Source: Epiperipatus broadwayi
Taxonomy: Eukaryota > Onychophora > Udeonychophora > Euonychophora > Peripatidae
DNA: 64,000 bases
Direction of reading: 5' to 3'
NCBI GenBank assembly: GCA_028023455.1
Contig: JAQFVV010012489.1
Coordinates: 2,173,881 to 2,237,880 of the forward strand
Positions within the stretch are counted from its first letter, which is position 1. Each line of letters begins with the position of its first letter. Made by a program: the position numbers and the translations under genes. This document shows positions 48,650 through 60,139 of the stretch, in pieces. Below the pieces are notes generated by a model. The model was not told the origin of the DNA. It searched no databases and was given only the letters and a program-made list of their open reading frames with translations.

Positions 48650-49720
48650 ATGAAGTAATGATTGTCTGATTGAAGATTGCTGTCATTTGCAAAGTATTAA
48701 TCTCAAGGTAAAACCATTATCTTTGCACAATGATATTCACAATGCGTTTGGAGATAATTCAGAAGTTAAAATTTTTTTTGCATCCAATGATTGGCTTTAT
48801 CATATTTAAACTATTATAGATTTTAAAATATAAAAGAAAAAATGAAATGTTGATGTCCATGCAATCTAAACTTTCCCACATGAAAACTTTTGATTAAGAG
48901 GAAGGCTGTACTTTTATTTAATATTAATAAGACAGGGCAGTATTGACATTGAATGCCATCTTGCATTTATATTTTACAAAAAGAAAAAAAAAACTGCTTT
49001 TGGATTTGAAACATCCAAAGAACACATATTATTTGTTGGTGGAAATGCTTATAGTGATAAAAAATTGAAGCTCTTATTGCTTTATAGAGATGAGATTTCT
49101 AGAGTTTCTGATAAATATTCCAAAATATTATTTTCAATTGTCTGAAAATCTATTAAAAATGTCTTGAATTACAAGATAATTTTTTTTACTGACTGGTTAA
49201 AAGATTATTTTGTATTGGAATCTAAAAAAATATATTGTCACAATATCTAGATTTTAAAGTCAAATTAATTTTGGATAATGCAATAGTTCATACCATGGAT
49301 TTTGATTAATTGTATTGTAATATTAAAGTTGTATTTTGCCATCTCACACTACATCTAGCATTCAATCCATGAGTCAAGGTTTGATCAGTGCTTTAAAAGC
49401 CCATTATTTGCACATAATATTTGAAAAAAAACTAACAAAGAAAACAAATGTGAAAAATGTCAAAGACTACTGGAGGAATTTGAATATTTTGGACTGCATA
49501 AAATGTGTTTGTCAAGCTTAGAATTCATCATTTCATGTTCAGTAAATGAGTGATGGAAAAATTTATATTCTAAAGCTCTCCACATCAAATTGTTCATGAA
49601 TCTTTTATGAACACTGAAATTGAAACTCTTGCAAAAAGCGCAAGATTTTATGAAATAGAAAAAATATATATTCAAGAATTGCTAGAAACTATTCTTTGTC
49701 ATCAATACATACAGAGCCGG
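48650..49720 (+). pseudogene. Decayed Tigger/pogo transposase
   Basis: Plus-strand fragments in the order of the family's DDE domain. Near 48770: FFASNDWLYH (the FkaSrGWL block). Near 48925: NINKTGQ (for NaDETGl, first catalytic Asp changed to Asn). At 48993: TAFGFETSKEHILFVGGNAY then SDKKLKLLLLYRDE. Near 49270: LDNA (second Asp kept). At 49336-49521, an open stretch contains PSHTTSSIQSMSQGLISALK. Frame changes separate these parts, so it is inactive. Confidence 0.85.
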
Positions 49721-49808
49721 CAGAAATGGATCATATGAGCCAAGAAATTAAAAACAAAGAAAGTTTATAAAACTGTACATCAAAAAATTAAACAAATCCA
49801 CCTTTGTT

Positions 49809-49972
49809 AGTATTTTTACAATGCTTATTTTATTAAAATTAATTAATCTGACAGTAAAAATGGTGACTCTGTATTTGTTTTTAGAGAGTAAGCTCTCAAG
49901 AAGATTCCTGATGGATCGAAACTGCCAGACTGATTAATTTTAATAAAATAAGCATTGTAAAAGTAATAAAAA
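49809..49972. repeat. MITE-like element with ~45-bp terminal inverted repeats
   Basis: acaatgcttattttattaaa...tgacagt at 49818-49856 is the inverted copy of 49921-49959. A ~64-bp core holds gatggatcgaa and a short palindrome, gagagtaagctctc. It sits just downstream of the Tigger remnant. The link between the two is unproven. Confidence 0.75.
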
Positions 49973-51579
49973 TGGTGAATTTCTTAAATTTTTTATAATT
50001 TTATCAATGCATAAAGAAGAATAAGTTGATAATATGCTTTGTAGAGAAGATAGAATAAACTGTACATCAAACAACAAGAGAACCATTGAAATTTTGTGAA
50101 AATTTATTCATTATCTCCAGAATTTTTTTTTTCTTTAAAAAAAAAGTCAAATCATCACCTATGTTAACTGTACCCAGGTTCTTCTCATTAAATTTTATTT
50201 TGTATAGAACTATTTGATTTAATTTTTATTTATAGTGATGTAAGATTATCCATATCATTTACTTAGTTTTTATTAATAAATGTATAGTGATTTAAGAGAT
50301 GATCCAAACAGACCAAAATTTGCTAAAAATTAAAGCAATCAATGAAATTTATTGATTTACAACAATGCAAATACATAAAAAACACACAAAACTTTATATA
50401 TGATTATTCACTATCCTTTGTACGGTTGTATGGTGGACTCAAAAAGCACACTGCAGGTTCAAGCCTGTAATGTTTTAATTTTAAAAATTATACTTTAAAG
50501 AAAAATCATTACTCATATAATTTTTATATGAGTTATTTTTTATCAATCAGTTAATTCTTAATTATAATTAAAAACTTACCTCATGGCATTAAAATTTGAA
50601 AATGAAACATAATACCATAGATCCCTCCCCTTCTATTTGTGATCCTGTACCTATGATCCAATTTGCACATGCCTAATTATGACACTAATTTTAAAATAGG
50701 TTTATGGAGGATTATCAAATACAGCCTATTTGTGCATGAGACAGACAGCAAAATCTTGAAAACATTTAAAATCAACAAAAGATTATATCAAAAACTTGAT
50801 CAAAACATGATAATTTATATATAGAATATAAATGTGAGAATATGCTAGCAGGATTTATTGTTTTAAAATTGAATCATGTCTAAGAACCATGTTATTATAA
50901 TTTAATTAAATATAAATTACTTTAAAACTAATTCATATCCACTAATACAATAATGATTAATTAATTAAATTGTTGGTAATTAAATATGGTTTAGATAATA
51001 ACTTATTTTTTTTATAATATAAGAATAAGTAACATCACTCAATAATTGTGAGTTACAAAACGGAGATCTACTGTTGAATGAATATCACAATTTAATGAAT
51101 TATTACCCCCCCCCCCTCCCGTATACAATGAAAAAGGAACTACTATTATATATCAAAGCAGTGATTGAAAGGGGAAATAAATAATTATTTACTCTTAAAT
51201 TATTTAATTAAGTGTACCCGCGGCTTTGTTCATGATAGTGGAATAATAATAAAAGTATAAAAGAATATTCCATTTTTGATATATTGAATACGAAAAAAAA
51301 TTTTCTCTTGCTAATTATCTCCATTTCTTTAGCTATAATACCCCTCCCCCGATAGTAGAAATGTTGATAATAAAAATATATTGATGCATTCTAAATTCCA
51401 TTTTGGATTTTTGATGTATTAAATACCAACATAAAATTTCCTATAATTCAATTTCTCTGGTTGTACTCTCCAATTTATAGAAATTTTGATAATTAAAATA
51501 TTTTAAAATAATATTTACATAAAATAATTATCACAAAAAGTACAACTTTCATTAAATACAATAATCAAGAAAATAAATT
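49973..51579 (-). other. Intron segment, mostly unassigned
   Basis: AT-rich. A possible tRNA-like B box occurs at 50455 (gcaggttcaagcctg). A C-run lies at 51106. No gene. Confidence 0.4.
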
Positions 51580-52420
51580 CAGAATGCGCGAGTCTATTCT
51601 GGGGTGGTGAAACTGTAGCTATAAGTTTACAGAAGCTACAAAAAAACCCAGAAAATTTAATGGCCTCCCACTCCACTCTATTCTTACACTCGTCTTTCAA
51701 AGAAATTATAACAATTTATGCAGACTACAGGAAAGCCATATAAAACTGATGGAACAAGACACTATAACACCAACCGATAGGGCTCCACCAATACAACAGA
51801 ACTGGACAAAGACTCTATGGGATAATGTGGGGAAATTTATTAACATTGAAAAACATACTATTACCAGAAAACTGAAATATTGGGAAGTGTACAAACTTAT
51901 GCACAGGGAAAATCAAATCGACAATACCATGTTAGGGGTAAACAATCAGAAAATCATGTCGGGCTCCAGACTTTGGTACCTGGAACCAAAATTCCTGGAC
52001 TTTGTCATTAAATTCAATTTAGATTCCCTCACCATGAAATCATTCCTAGTCCATAAAAGAAACCACAAAAAAATTGAATCAACTTGTCAAAGGTGTGGGA
52101 AGGAAGAAGAATCAATCACAGACTATTAATTACAAATTGGACAAAGAACCTAAATGCAAATATCTTATCCATAAGAAGTTGTATGGAACATGGTGTCTTT
52201 GCACAAATTAGACTTTCCATTTTCTTCAATTACATGCTTTGGTGCTTTAGGTGCAAGATGGTAATGGAGCAGACAGAAGACCCTAGAGGCTACATATTCA
52301 TGAAAACAATAAATAAAATCAAGAAAAGAGGTCATCTAATCACCCCAAAATACATCATGGAGTCTACATGTTCGTCGCTAAACCTGCATTCTGCAAATCA
52401 ATCTAAACATTTATAATGTA
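51580..52420 (+). pseudogene. C-terminal fragment of a non-LTR retrotransposon (R2/R4-like, tentative)
   Basis: An open stretch at 51749-52129 encodes a basic protein that ends LVHKRNHKKIESTCQRCGKE then EESITDY. The order SRLWYLEPKFLDF ... LDSLTMKSFL ... C-x2-C-x3-EES resembles the C-terminal region of LINEs such as R2/R4, where a CxxC...E(T/S)..H knuckle follows an LR-x-x-LPT motif. The usual His is absent. A further open frame to 52416 shows no known domain. Confidence 0.45.
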
Positions 52421-52617
52421 AATTATCAACAAATAATTTATAGAATAAATTTATTTTTTTTTATAAAAAAAACAACAATAATTTTAAAGTAAATTATATT
52501 TCTCGTGATAAATTAATTTTTAAAATGATTATGAAATTTTAACATTGTGATGTAAGCAAATGAAAAATTAAAAGACATAGTCCAAATGATATTTAATTAA
52601 TTTAAAGTATATTTACA

Positions 52618-53518
52618 CTATGGTGGGAAACCTCAGGCTCAAGAGCCAACTCTGGCCCTTAAATGCTCTCAATTTGGCTCTTGATCAGTTTCAAAAATGT
52701 TCATAAAATGACCCTATAGTAAATTGGTACTTAAGCACATATGTAATGCAAATACTAAATTAAGAACTAAGTAAAATAAAACATTTTCTCAAATACAACT
52801 TTTTTTCTGTTCAATCTTTATAATAGTTCTAGTTCATTCTATCAGAAGTGAAATGTTCTAACAAATTACCTATATTTTATGGTCTATCTGACTACAGATT
52901 TAATCTATTATGCTGACAAAAATATACTAGCAAAAATAAAACTAGGATTTTCCTTCATTTTATTATTATTTTGCATTTAATTTTTTTTTATTTGGATGGC
53001 TATATTGAGTAAGATAAGAAAAACTGACAGAAAATTTCACAATTCAAAAGAAAAAATCGACACACATACATAAAAAAAATAGTAAATTGAGTGCCAGATA
53101 AGTCTGGAACCCAATATTAAAAAACCTAAATATCAAAACATTTTAATTACAACAAAATTATTGGAGAAAAAAATATTTAAATAGAAAACTAGAAAACAAG
53201 GAGCTTCATCAAGTGGTTGACATGTTTCACTGAAGTACAAACAAATCAGAAAATTTGAAAACGTTTTCTGAAGGAGTTTAAAATAGACAGCATTCTAGTT
53301 GCTCCAAAATTTATCTTTCCAGAAAAGAAAAAAAAAAAATTGAGAATATAAATATGTCATGAAGAATAATTACAGGGCAAATGAAAAAAAAATTCATCAA
53401 ATGTAGAACAGTTGTTAATAATAATGATGTTACTTTACTTTTAATTTATAAAAAAAAAAAGATGTCTCTTGTTTAAGTTAAAATTGGCATGCCACTTGAA
53501 AAGGTTGCCCATCCCTAA
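52618..53518. mobile_element. Non-autonomous hAT-like element (candidate)
   Basis: The left end ctatggtgggaaacctcagg then ctcaagagccaactctgg, and the right end read in complement, cattagggatgggcaacctt, both resemble animal hAT termini (CAGTGGTGGGCAACC..). About 0.9 kb lies between, with no convincing transposase. An 8-bp target duplication is not evident, so boundaries are provisional. Confidence 0.45.
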
Positions 53519-53584
53519 TGATTGGATATAAATTAATTACATTTTTGATCAAATATAGCAAATTAATTTTTATCTTATAACAAT

Positions 53585-53662
53585 AATTTTGTTTGGCCTG
53601 TAAGTGATATTATAAATATCCAAAGGGCCATTGGCAGAAAAAAGTTCTCCACACTTGATTTA
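53585..53662 (-). mobile_element. Second hAT-like terminus
   Basis: On the minus strand, tcaagtgtggagaac is followed by ctgccaatggccctttgg and cacttacaggcc. This pattern (..gtggagaac..gggcc..) is typical of hAT ends. Its partner terminus was not found. Confidence 0.4.
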
Positions 53663-54698
53663 AACAATAAAATGTTATCTCAGATTACTAAACATTATAA
53701 TTTTCTTCATTTCTTTAATATGTATTTCTGTAAATGGGCAACAATATTCTTCAACATCTATAATCTTTGAATCAGTACCGCAAACTTTTTGCATTTTATG
53801 ATCTCATTAGAAAATGATTACACATCATGCATTTTTATATTGCAAATTAACAAAGTGTTTAAAACAAGTTTCATAAAGCAAATATTCTTAGCCTTTAAAA
53901 TTTTCCACAATAAAAAAAAAAGAAAGAAAATCATTCATGATTAAGATTGATGCAATATTTGTTGAGTTATAAAGTAACAAATAAACTTTCACTTTTATGT
54001 AGTAATATGGATTTATAATAACAGATAAACCCAAATTAAAAAATAAATATATTTATTGCGTGGATAATATAGAATGTGGTAAATTTTATTTATTTAATTT
54101 TGCAACAAGTTCTACGTATTTTGAAGTTGATGACAGGTCAACTGATTTTGTGAAAGGTTGCAAAGGTATTTCCTACAATGTGATGGGGGCAGAACTTTGA
54201 TCAAGAGACATCTCTTTTACAATTTCTTTATAACAATCATTTGTAGATTAGTATTAGAGAATCTTTTGATCTTTATAAATTCCCAGAAATATGCAAATCC
54301 GTGAAAGCTATTAACAGATAAATAGAGTGAGGCTACATAAAAAAAAGCAGTTGATGGATGATTTGGATTCAGATACTTGTCCTACCAAAACATTTTCAAA
54401 ATATTGAGAATGAGTAAGATATTATGAAGCACTATTATCAAGAGTTGCTCAGTCCAAACACAGTTGATAATAAAAACTGATTATTTTATTAATTCTTTTA
54501 ATATTTTTTAATACAGGGGATTTAATCTTCATTTCCTTTCTATGGTTATTTATTAGTTATATTCAACAAGTTTTTCTTCAGTAATTTTACTTCATATATT
54601 TATTATTAGATGGTATTGTTTCATAATTTTTATTAAATGCTTTCTTAATTAATATTGGATATTTGTTCACTCATTTTATTTCATACTTATTTTGCTTT
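53663..54698 (-). other. Intron segment, nothing recognised
   Basis: AT-rich intronic DNA with no identifiable element or exon. Confidence 0.4.
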
Positions 54699-54700
54699 TT

Positions 54701-54860
54701 AAATATCAAATTTTAGATTTACATTTCTTTTATATTCACATTTGCTTTCACATGTTTATTACTTCCCACATTCTGGAACATTTACATAAATATCAAATGT
54801 TAGATCTACTCTTCTTTTATATTCACATTTGTGCATCACTTCCTACATTCTGGAACATTA
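54701..54860. repeat. Tandem duplication, ~80-bp unit
   Basis: aaatatcaaattttagat...cacattctggaacattta at 54701-54786 is repeated at 54788-54860, with a ~13-base deletion in the second unit and several substitutions. Confidence 0.8.
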
Positions 54861-54889
54861 ACATATCTTCATAACTCTGTTCTTTTAAC

Positions 54890-55050
54890 TCAGAAAGTTA
54901 AAACAGGCAAAATTCTCCATACAGTAGTGCCACTCAATGCAAGCTAGAGTACTCAATGGATGCCAGAAGGCTTGTGCATAAAATCCTTATCTAATGCCTA
55001 TTCATCCAATATCCTCAGACTAGTTCCTAGCTTGTGGCTTTCGTCAGTGA
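54890..55050. repeat. Dispersed repeat, related to 39020-39160
   Basis: The better-preserved member of the pair described at 39020. Its opening acaggcaaaattctccatac recurs at 55360-55385. Confidence 0.5.
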
Positions 55051-55317
55051 GGAATCTTAGATCTGAGAGCACTGCATCTAGATCTTAGGATCTAATGCAA
55101 TCCTCCAGCAGCCACCTTTTATCTCTACTTAACTACAAAACTATGAGAATAAAATTGGAAAACACAATAATATTTTAAATCCAAGCTCATTAGCTTATAT
55201 AGTCATGTTGGTCTGAACTCAGTTCAGTACCAATAAATTTTGGTGTCTTTGGTTCATTAATAACCATAGCCACCACTATTCTTTTAGGCAGGATTGATAT
55301 TAAACCATTAAACATCA

Positions 55318-55411
55318 CATGATCACCATTTCTTATGCTTGTTCATAATTGTTATTAAAACAGGCAAAACTCTCCATACAGTATGAGCAAGCATAAGAAA
55401 TGGTGCTCATG
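55318..55411. repeat. Short inverted repeat, 24-bp arms
   Basis: catgatcaccatttcttatg cttg at 55318-55341 is inverted at 55388-55411 with one mismatch. The 46-base spacer contains the acaggcaaaactctccatac word shared with 54901. Confidence 0.8.
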
Positions 55412-55739
55412 TGAGACTCAAAAAGTTATATAATTTTTCTTATGAAAAGGAAAATAAATCTATATATTAATAATAGATAAATGGATTTTTTTTTTAGCAA
55501 CTGTAAATCATTATAGAAGGTGAGAAATTCCTCATAAAGTCTTCCATATCTTAGTAACCAATAACAAAATATAGTGCTGTAAGGGTCTGCCCATCCCTTG
55601 TATATGTATGTTAATGGATTATATCCTGTACATGAGGAGTCAGTTACTTATGGTCAATATGGGTAGGATGAGAAGATTGGCACCAATGTGGGCTTTGAGT
55701 ATTCCATCATCATGGCTGAAAAGTTATGGGGTAGAGTGG

Positions 55740-55980
55740 ATTGAATCCTGTTTATTAAATTATGAATATTGGCTATCTTAATATAAGCTAAGTATTGATT
55801 GTATGTATGTGTGAAGGTGATAATCTGGACCAACTGATGAGTGCTGGTTTAGCATGAAATATGTATATTGGTGATTACTTATCTTTTTGACGTGTGTGAT
55901 CAAGTGTATGAGCAGTATGAGATAGCATGGATAGTTGAGGGTCGTGTAAATGTCTGAGTTAGTGCAGGTGTGAAAAAACC
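55740..55980. repeat. Family D repeat, single-arm copy
   Basis: Shares gataatctggaccaactgat, gctggtttagcatgaaat, atattggtgatta and gagatag.gtgga.ag with the right arm of 6111-6583. It begins with ggctatcttaatata, the complement of the central direct repeat there. Same orientation as the right arm. Confidence 0.7.
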
Positions 55981-57569
55981 TGTACTGTAGAAAAATTCCA
56001 TATATTAACCAATAACAGTAAGTAAAACAATCAAATGGAGAATGCCAGTTTTGTATAATACATTGTGATCAGCAGGCAGACCGTATAGATAAATCAGATA
56101 CTTATTTCTAGCAACTGATATTGCTAAACTATTCTACTATGGATTAACATTGTTAGTATCCACAAGCATACCTTCTAAAACTCAGGGCTAGCAAATAAAG
56201 AACTAAACCATTTTGTCAAAATTTAATCATTAGAAGCTAAGATAATCTTATTAATAATATAGTTGCTGAACAATATAGGATTGCTTTGCTATTATAATGA
56301 TTTAAGATAGAAACATGTTATCTGCTTATTTGTAGTCTAGGTTATATCATTATCATTCAATGATAACTTTAGTATATTAAGAATACTGATGTTCATTACA
56401 ATAAAGAGTTAAGTCTTTTGGGAAGCTGGAATATGTTTCTGGTTTTGTTCATCTTGGAGACCCTAGCTAGTAATGGTTTATTTCTGCTGAATATTGTAGC
56501 ATAGTCATTATATTTTTTTGCTGAAACGATCTTCGATAATAAATTATAATTAAATGGATTATCATCATTATAAAAAGAGTTTAAATCTTGTGAATTAATT
56601 TTCAGTTTACACTGTATGTAAAAAAAGAGTTAATGTTATTCAATGACCAAGGATTCAAAATCAGAATGTAGATGAAGATATTCCAGTACGCTCTGCTTTT
56701 TGCTGTCGTTTATTGATCACGAATCATAGGTTTTTCCAAAATTAGGAATATCCCCCCCCCCCCATAACCATGTAAATGCAATTAGAAATATTTTAATTTT
56801 TTGCTTCATAATTTATTAATGGATAAATCTTTATATTTGATAAGCTAATTATGTAGAAACTTTTTTTTAAAAAAATTATGTTTTAACACGAAAAAGAAAA
56901 ATCAGAATATATATATTTTTGAAATCGATACAAATTAAAAATTGATGCTTTTTATAATAAAAAAGATGAAATTATAATTTTTTGTTAATGAAGAAAAAAA
57001 AAGTAATTAATCAATTTTTATTATAAAATTTAAAGAGTAATGTACTATAATAAATTGTTTAGACATTGCAACTCTACCACCCTCTGACAATGTTTGGTAG
57101 TGCCACCAAGTGAAAACAAAATATACTTTTTTTTTTTTTAGAAGAATTTCTTCTCTCATGGTGCATTAGATTATCAACTCTATGCCTCACAGTTCAAAAC
57201 AGGAATGAATGACAACATTTTTTTTTAGATAGAAAGAATTTTATAAACGCAGATTATTTTTTTTTTTTTTTTCATCAGCGAATGTAAAATGATCAAAATA
57301 AGATTTTCCCGGATTGGTCAGATAAGTGTCGAAGCATTAACCATAACACACACAAAAAAAAAAGCGTACACAATTGAAATAAAATATGTATAAATTTTAA
57401 TTACTAGGAAAAAGGTTCAAATAATTATGGATGCAGATCCTATCCCTCTACAATCATGAAACAAAACATCCTACGATCAAATACGAAACAAAATCATTAT
57501 CTGACCATGTGATAAAGTTTTCTAATATTATCTACTGAATAAATATATACAGTAATAAGTATTTATTAC
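55981..57569 (-). other. Intron segment, nothing recognised
   Basis: AT-rich intronic DNA up to the helix-12 exon, with a C13 run at 56754 and several A or T runs. No element recognised. Confidence 0.45.
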
Positions 57570-57705
57570 CTGAACTTGCCATAGGAAATCCAAGCGAAAA
57601 GTCCATTCCACCTGGCGGGCATGCATAAACAAGGCCAGAAGGAACATAACGATGGCTACCTCTCCAATTACATGAAGAGGAACATTAACTGCTTTATAAT
57701 GATGA
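57570..57705 (-). CDS. rut: Adenylyl cyclase exon: helix 12 and start of the C2 linker
   Basis: A polypyrimidine tract and ttccag precede the exon. Its first base T completes the Ser codon of the previous exon, and 45 codons follow to CAG before gtaata. HHYKAVNVPLHVIGE is the last extracellular stretch, then VAIVMFLLALFMHA forms the twelfth membrane helix. The chain enters the cytoplasm at ARQVEWTFRLDFLWQVQ. The R-L-D-F-L-W signature is the conserved juxtamembrane helix that leads into C2 in this family. Length and phase (1+135 bases) fit both neighbours exactly. Confidence 0.85.
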
Positions 57706-58379
57706 CTGGAAAAAAAAAAAAGATAAATCTAGTTTAGAAGCTTGAAAAAATTAAATATATTTTTAAAAAAAAATCAAATAGGTGATGTTTTAATTATGTT
57801 TACCATTGTTTTCTAAATTGTTAACTTATTCTGGTGTAAATTTGTAAAAATAAGAGTTTTTATATTGTTTAAAACTTGAAAACCAAAATTATTTTTTAAC
57901 TTTCTGCAGTGTACAATTATATGGTCCTCATATGATCACGAGTTTAAAGCAATGTGAAACTTAATTAGTGCTTGAATGGATAAGTTGAGTTACTTTGGAA
58001 TCCAAAATGATCAAGCGCAAAAATGCAAATTAATGTCTAATTTGTCTCATAACTCTAAAATTTAGATGCTAAAACAACAGTAGAAGAATAATGACAAGCA
58101 AAGGCAAACTACCATCGATAATGATCAAATATTATCATTTGATTATATTGCTCAATTGCTTAGTTATTCTATTAGCCTTTGGGCAGAGAATTTAACATAC
58201 AATATATGTCGATCTTCAGTGGTAATCTCCCTACCTTTATCTCTCAATCTGGACCAGTGAGTGAAATAATTTATTGAAATTTTATACACTTTAAATTTTG
58301 AAAAAGATTTATATTTTTTTCTAATAAATTGTTAATTGCTACAATAGACTACCCTTGCATCAAGAAAATGTTCATCTCA

Positions 58380-59720
58380 TCATTTTCAACTATTATCAAT
58401 CCCCTGCAGGATGAAGGTCTCTCCAAGTTTAATCCAATTCTCTACATCATATTAGCAAACTTTGTCTTTTTCTGAGTCTTTTACAATCACTTGGGATCCA
58501 GTTTAAAATCTTAACTGTCCCTCTGTTATTATCTACTCTAGAAATATATTGATTGAGTCCAGCATAACTTCAGTCTCATAATTCTTTCAGTGATATTAGT
58601 AATACTTGTTTGTTCCTCACTCATGTTTTTTTATCCCTTCTTGTTACTGCTAACACATACCTCTCCACACTTTGTTGAGCAGTTTGAAGTCTCTGCATTA
58701 GTCTTCTCTTAAGGATTCAAGTCTAAGATCTACATATAAAAAATGATAAAATACATTTATTAAAAACGTTTCTTTTCAAACACATAGGCATATTTCCTCT
58801 TAATGATAAGTTATTTCTATCAAAATCACTTCATCCAATTTTAATTCTATAATTAATTTCATCCATTATGTTTCCACCTCCTTATCAATATATTTTCTTT
58901 TTGTAGAATCCATCAAACATTTAATGTTTTTAGCATTTATCTTTAATTCTATTTTTATACTTCTACCCAATAACTCTTGCAACCTTTCATGAAGCTCTGA
59001 AGCATTATTTGCAAAAAACAATTACATCATCTGCAAAATCTTATTGATTTAAATAATCCCCATTTATATTTAATCTCTCTCAGTTTCTCATTTTAATTCA
59101 CAAAGTACTTTTTGTACAAATTTTGTAAAAAGTTTTGGAGATATGGAATCACTTTGTCATACACCCTTCTCAATGTTAATCTTCTTAGTATAAATATATA
59201 ACAATCATGGATATCACAATTTGATAAATATTCTTCAGAATATGATAATACCCTGGAACTATATATTGATGATTAAATGTTTTAATCACTGTAGAATGAT
59301 ATATAAAATCAAATGCCTTTTCATAATCCACATAATCACTGTAGAAATATATATAAAATCAAATGCCTTTTCATAATCCACAAGTCAAAAACATAATAAT
59401 TCATATTCATTGATCTTATATATATATATATATATATAACTTTTCTAAATATTTGGATGTTATCCCCTGGGCTAAAACTACTTTTAAATCCTGCTTGTTC
59501 TTTTGGCTGTTAAAATTTAAAGTTCACTGTAGATGAGTTGTAATTATTCTGATAAAAGGGCAATAGGTCTATAATTTGTAATATCTTCTTTACCACCATT
59601 TCTTAATATCAAAAATATTACTGCATTTATTTTTTAGACATTTAGTATATAATTTGCCAACAATATTTCTATTTCTCACCTGTTTCTTTTAAAATATCGA
59701 TTATAATTTCATCATTGCTA
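58380..59720 (-). pseudogene. Non-LTR retrotransposon remnant, copy 2
   Basis: Minus-strand reading gives VDYEKAFD at 59380-59355 and again at 59330-59305 (the RT motif with the first catalytic Asp). GDYLNQ, a stop, then DFADDVIVF follow near 59030 (second catalytic Asp pair), and distal blocks run towards 58400. The 3' part aligns at DNA level with 37960-38960 (ttttcaactattatcaatcc against tttcaaccactatcgactct), so both copies are one family ending at the same place. Many stops. Confidence 0.78.
59284..59383. repeat. 50-bp tandem duplication within the RT remnant
   Basis: aatcactgtagaa...tcataatccacat is present twice head to tail, at 59284 and 59334, duplicating the VDYEKAFD codons on the minus strand. 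Few differences between units, so the duplication is recent relative to the element's decay. Confidence 0.85.
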
Positions 59721-59882
59721 GGAGCTATATCAATGTAAATGTAAAAAAAATATCTATTTATGATAGACTCAACATGTTTATTCCAGCCAAATGATTTTGT
59801 ATTTATGTTAAATGAAATTGCAATAGCAAATGAAAGAGTGCAGTGTTTAATGGATACAGCGAATATTATTTTAATAACCTAC

Positions 59883-60139
59883 CTGATAAAATAGTCATAA
59901 CTATTGAAAACACTCCTATGGGTTAGTTCAATTAACAATATATAGGCTGTAGCCATGACAGCCATAAGAACTAGCTTGATGATGGCACAAAGGCGCAGGT
60001 AGACAGATATGCTCATAAATCCTAAAACACAACTAATGAAGATATAGTGTGGAAGATAGCATGTCCGATGATCATCCTTCGTCTGGGCTACAGACGAATT
60101 AAACATGCTTGAAAGTGGGAGTTTCGTGTCACACGAAAA
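59883..60139 (-). CDS. rut: Adenylyl cyclase exon: extracellular loop, helices 10 and 11
   Basis: This is the most 5' exon of the gene in the window. It opens after a ttttcag acceptor in phase 0 with FSCDTKLPLSS and ends with two bases (AG) of a Ser codon before gtaggt. It encodes 85 whole codons. The first ~30 residues are polar, contain Cys and a possible N-glycosylation site (NSS), and fit the glycosylated loop before helix 10. Two hydrophobic spans follow, YIFISCVLGFMSISVYL and IKLVLMAVMATAYILLI, consistent with helices 10 and 11. The exon ends in the next extracellular loop (SVFNSYDYFI). An in-frame Met occurs inside, but the splice site and phase make it an internal residue and not a start. 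Confidence 0.82.

Larger units (their letters stand above)
10486..60139 (-). other. rut: rutabaga/ADCY1-type adenylyl cyclase gene, 3' part (8 exons)
   Basis: The gene makes cAMP from ATP at the plasma membrane. The family has two six-helix membrane cassettes, each followed by a cyclase domain (C1 and C2). Here exons 59883-60139, 57570-57705, 47507-47626, 47072-47218, 39286-39384, 32225-32345, 17178-17302 and 10486-12903 read in order on the minus strand and encode helices 10-12, the linker, C2 and the tail. Each junction has AG/GT sites and the phases agree, giving about 1140 residues. Membership of the ADCY1/rutabaga group rests on the pre-C2 and C2 segments ([48 protein letters not shown]) and on the long tail, which is also known in fly rutabaga. 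Family knowledge predicts Ca2+/calmodulin and G-protein control, but the calmodulin-binding C1b region lies outside the window. Promoter and 5' exons are beyond 64000. Confidence 0.88.

Noticed and set aside
56754-56766. C13 homopolymer, and similar C runs at 47890 and 51106
   Set aside because: Simple homopolymers without other signal; they may also be sequencing-sensitive.
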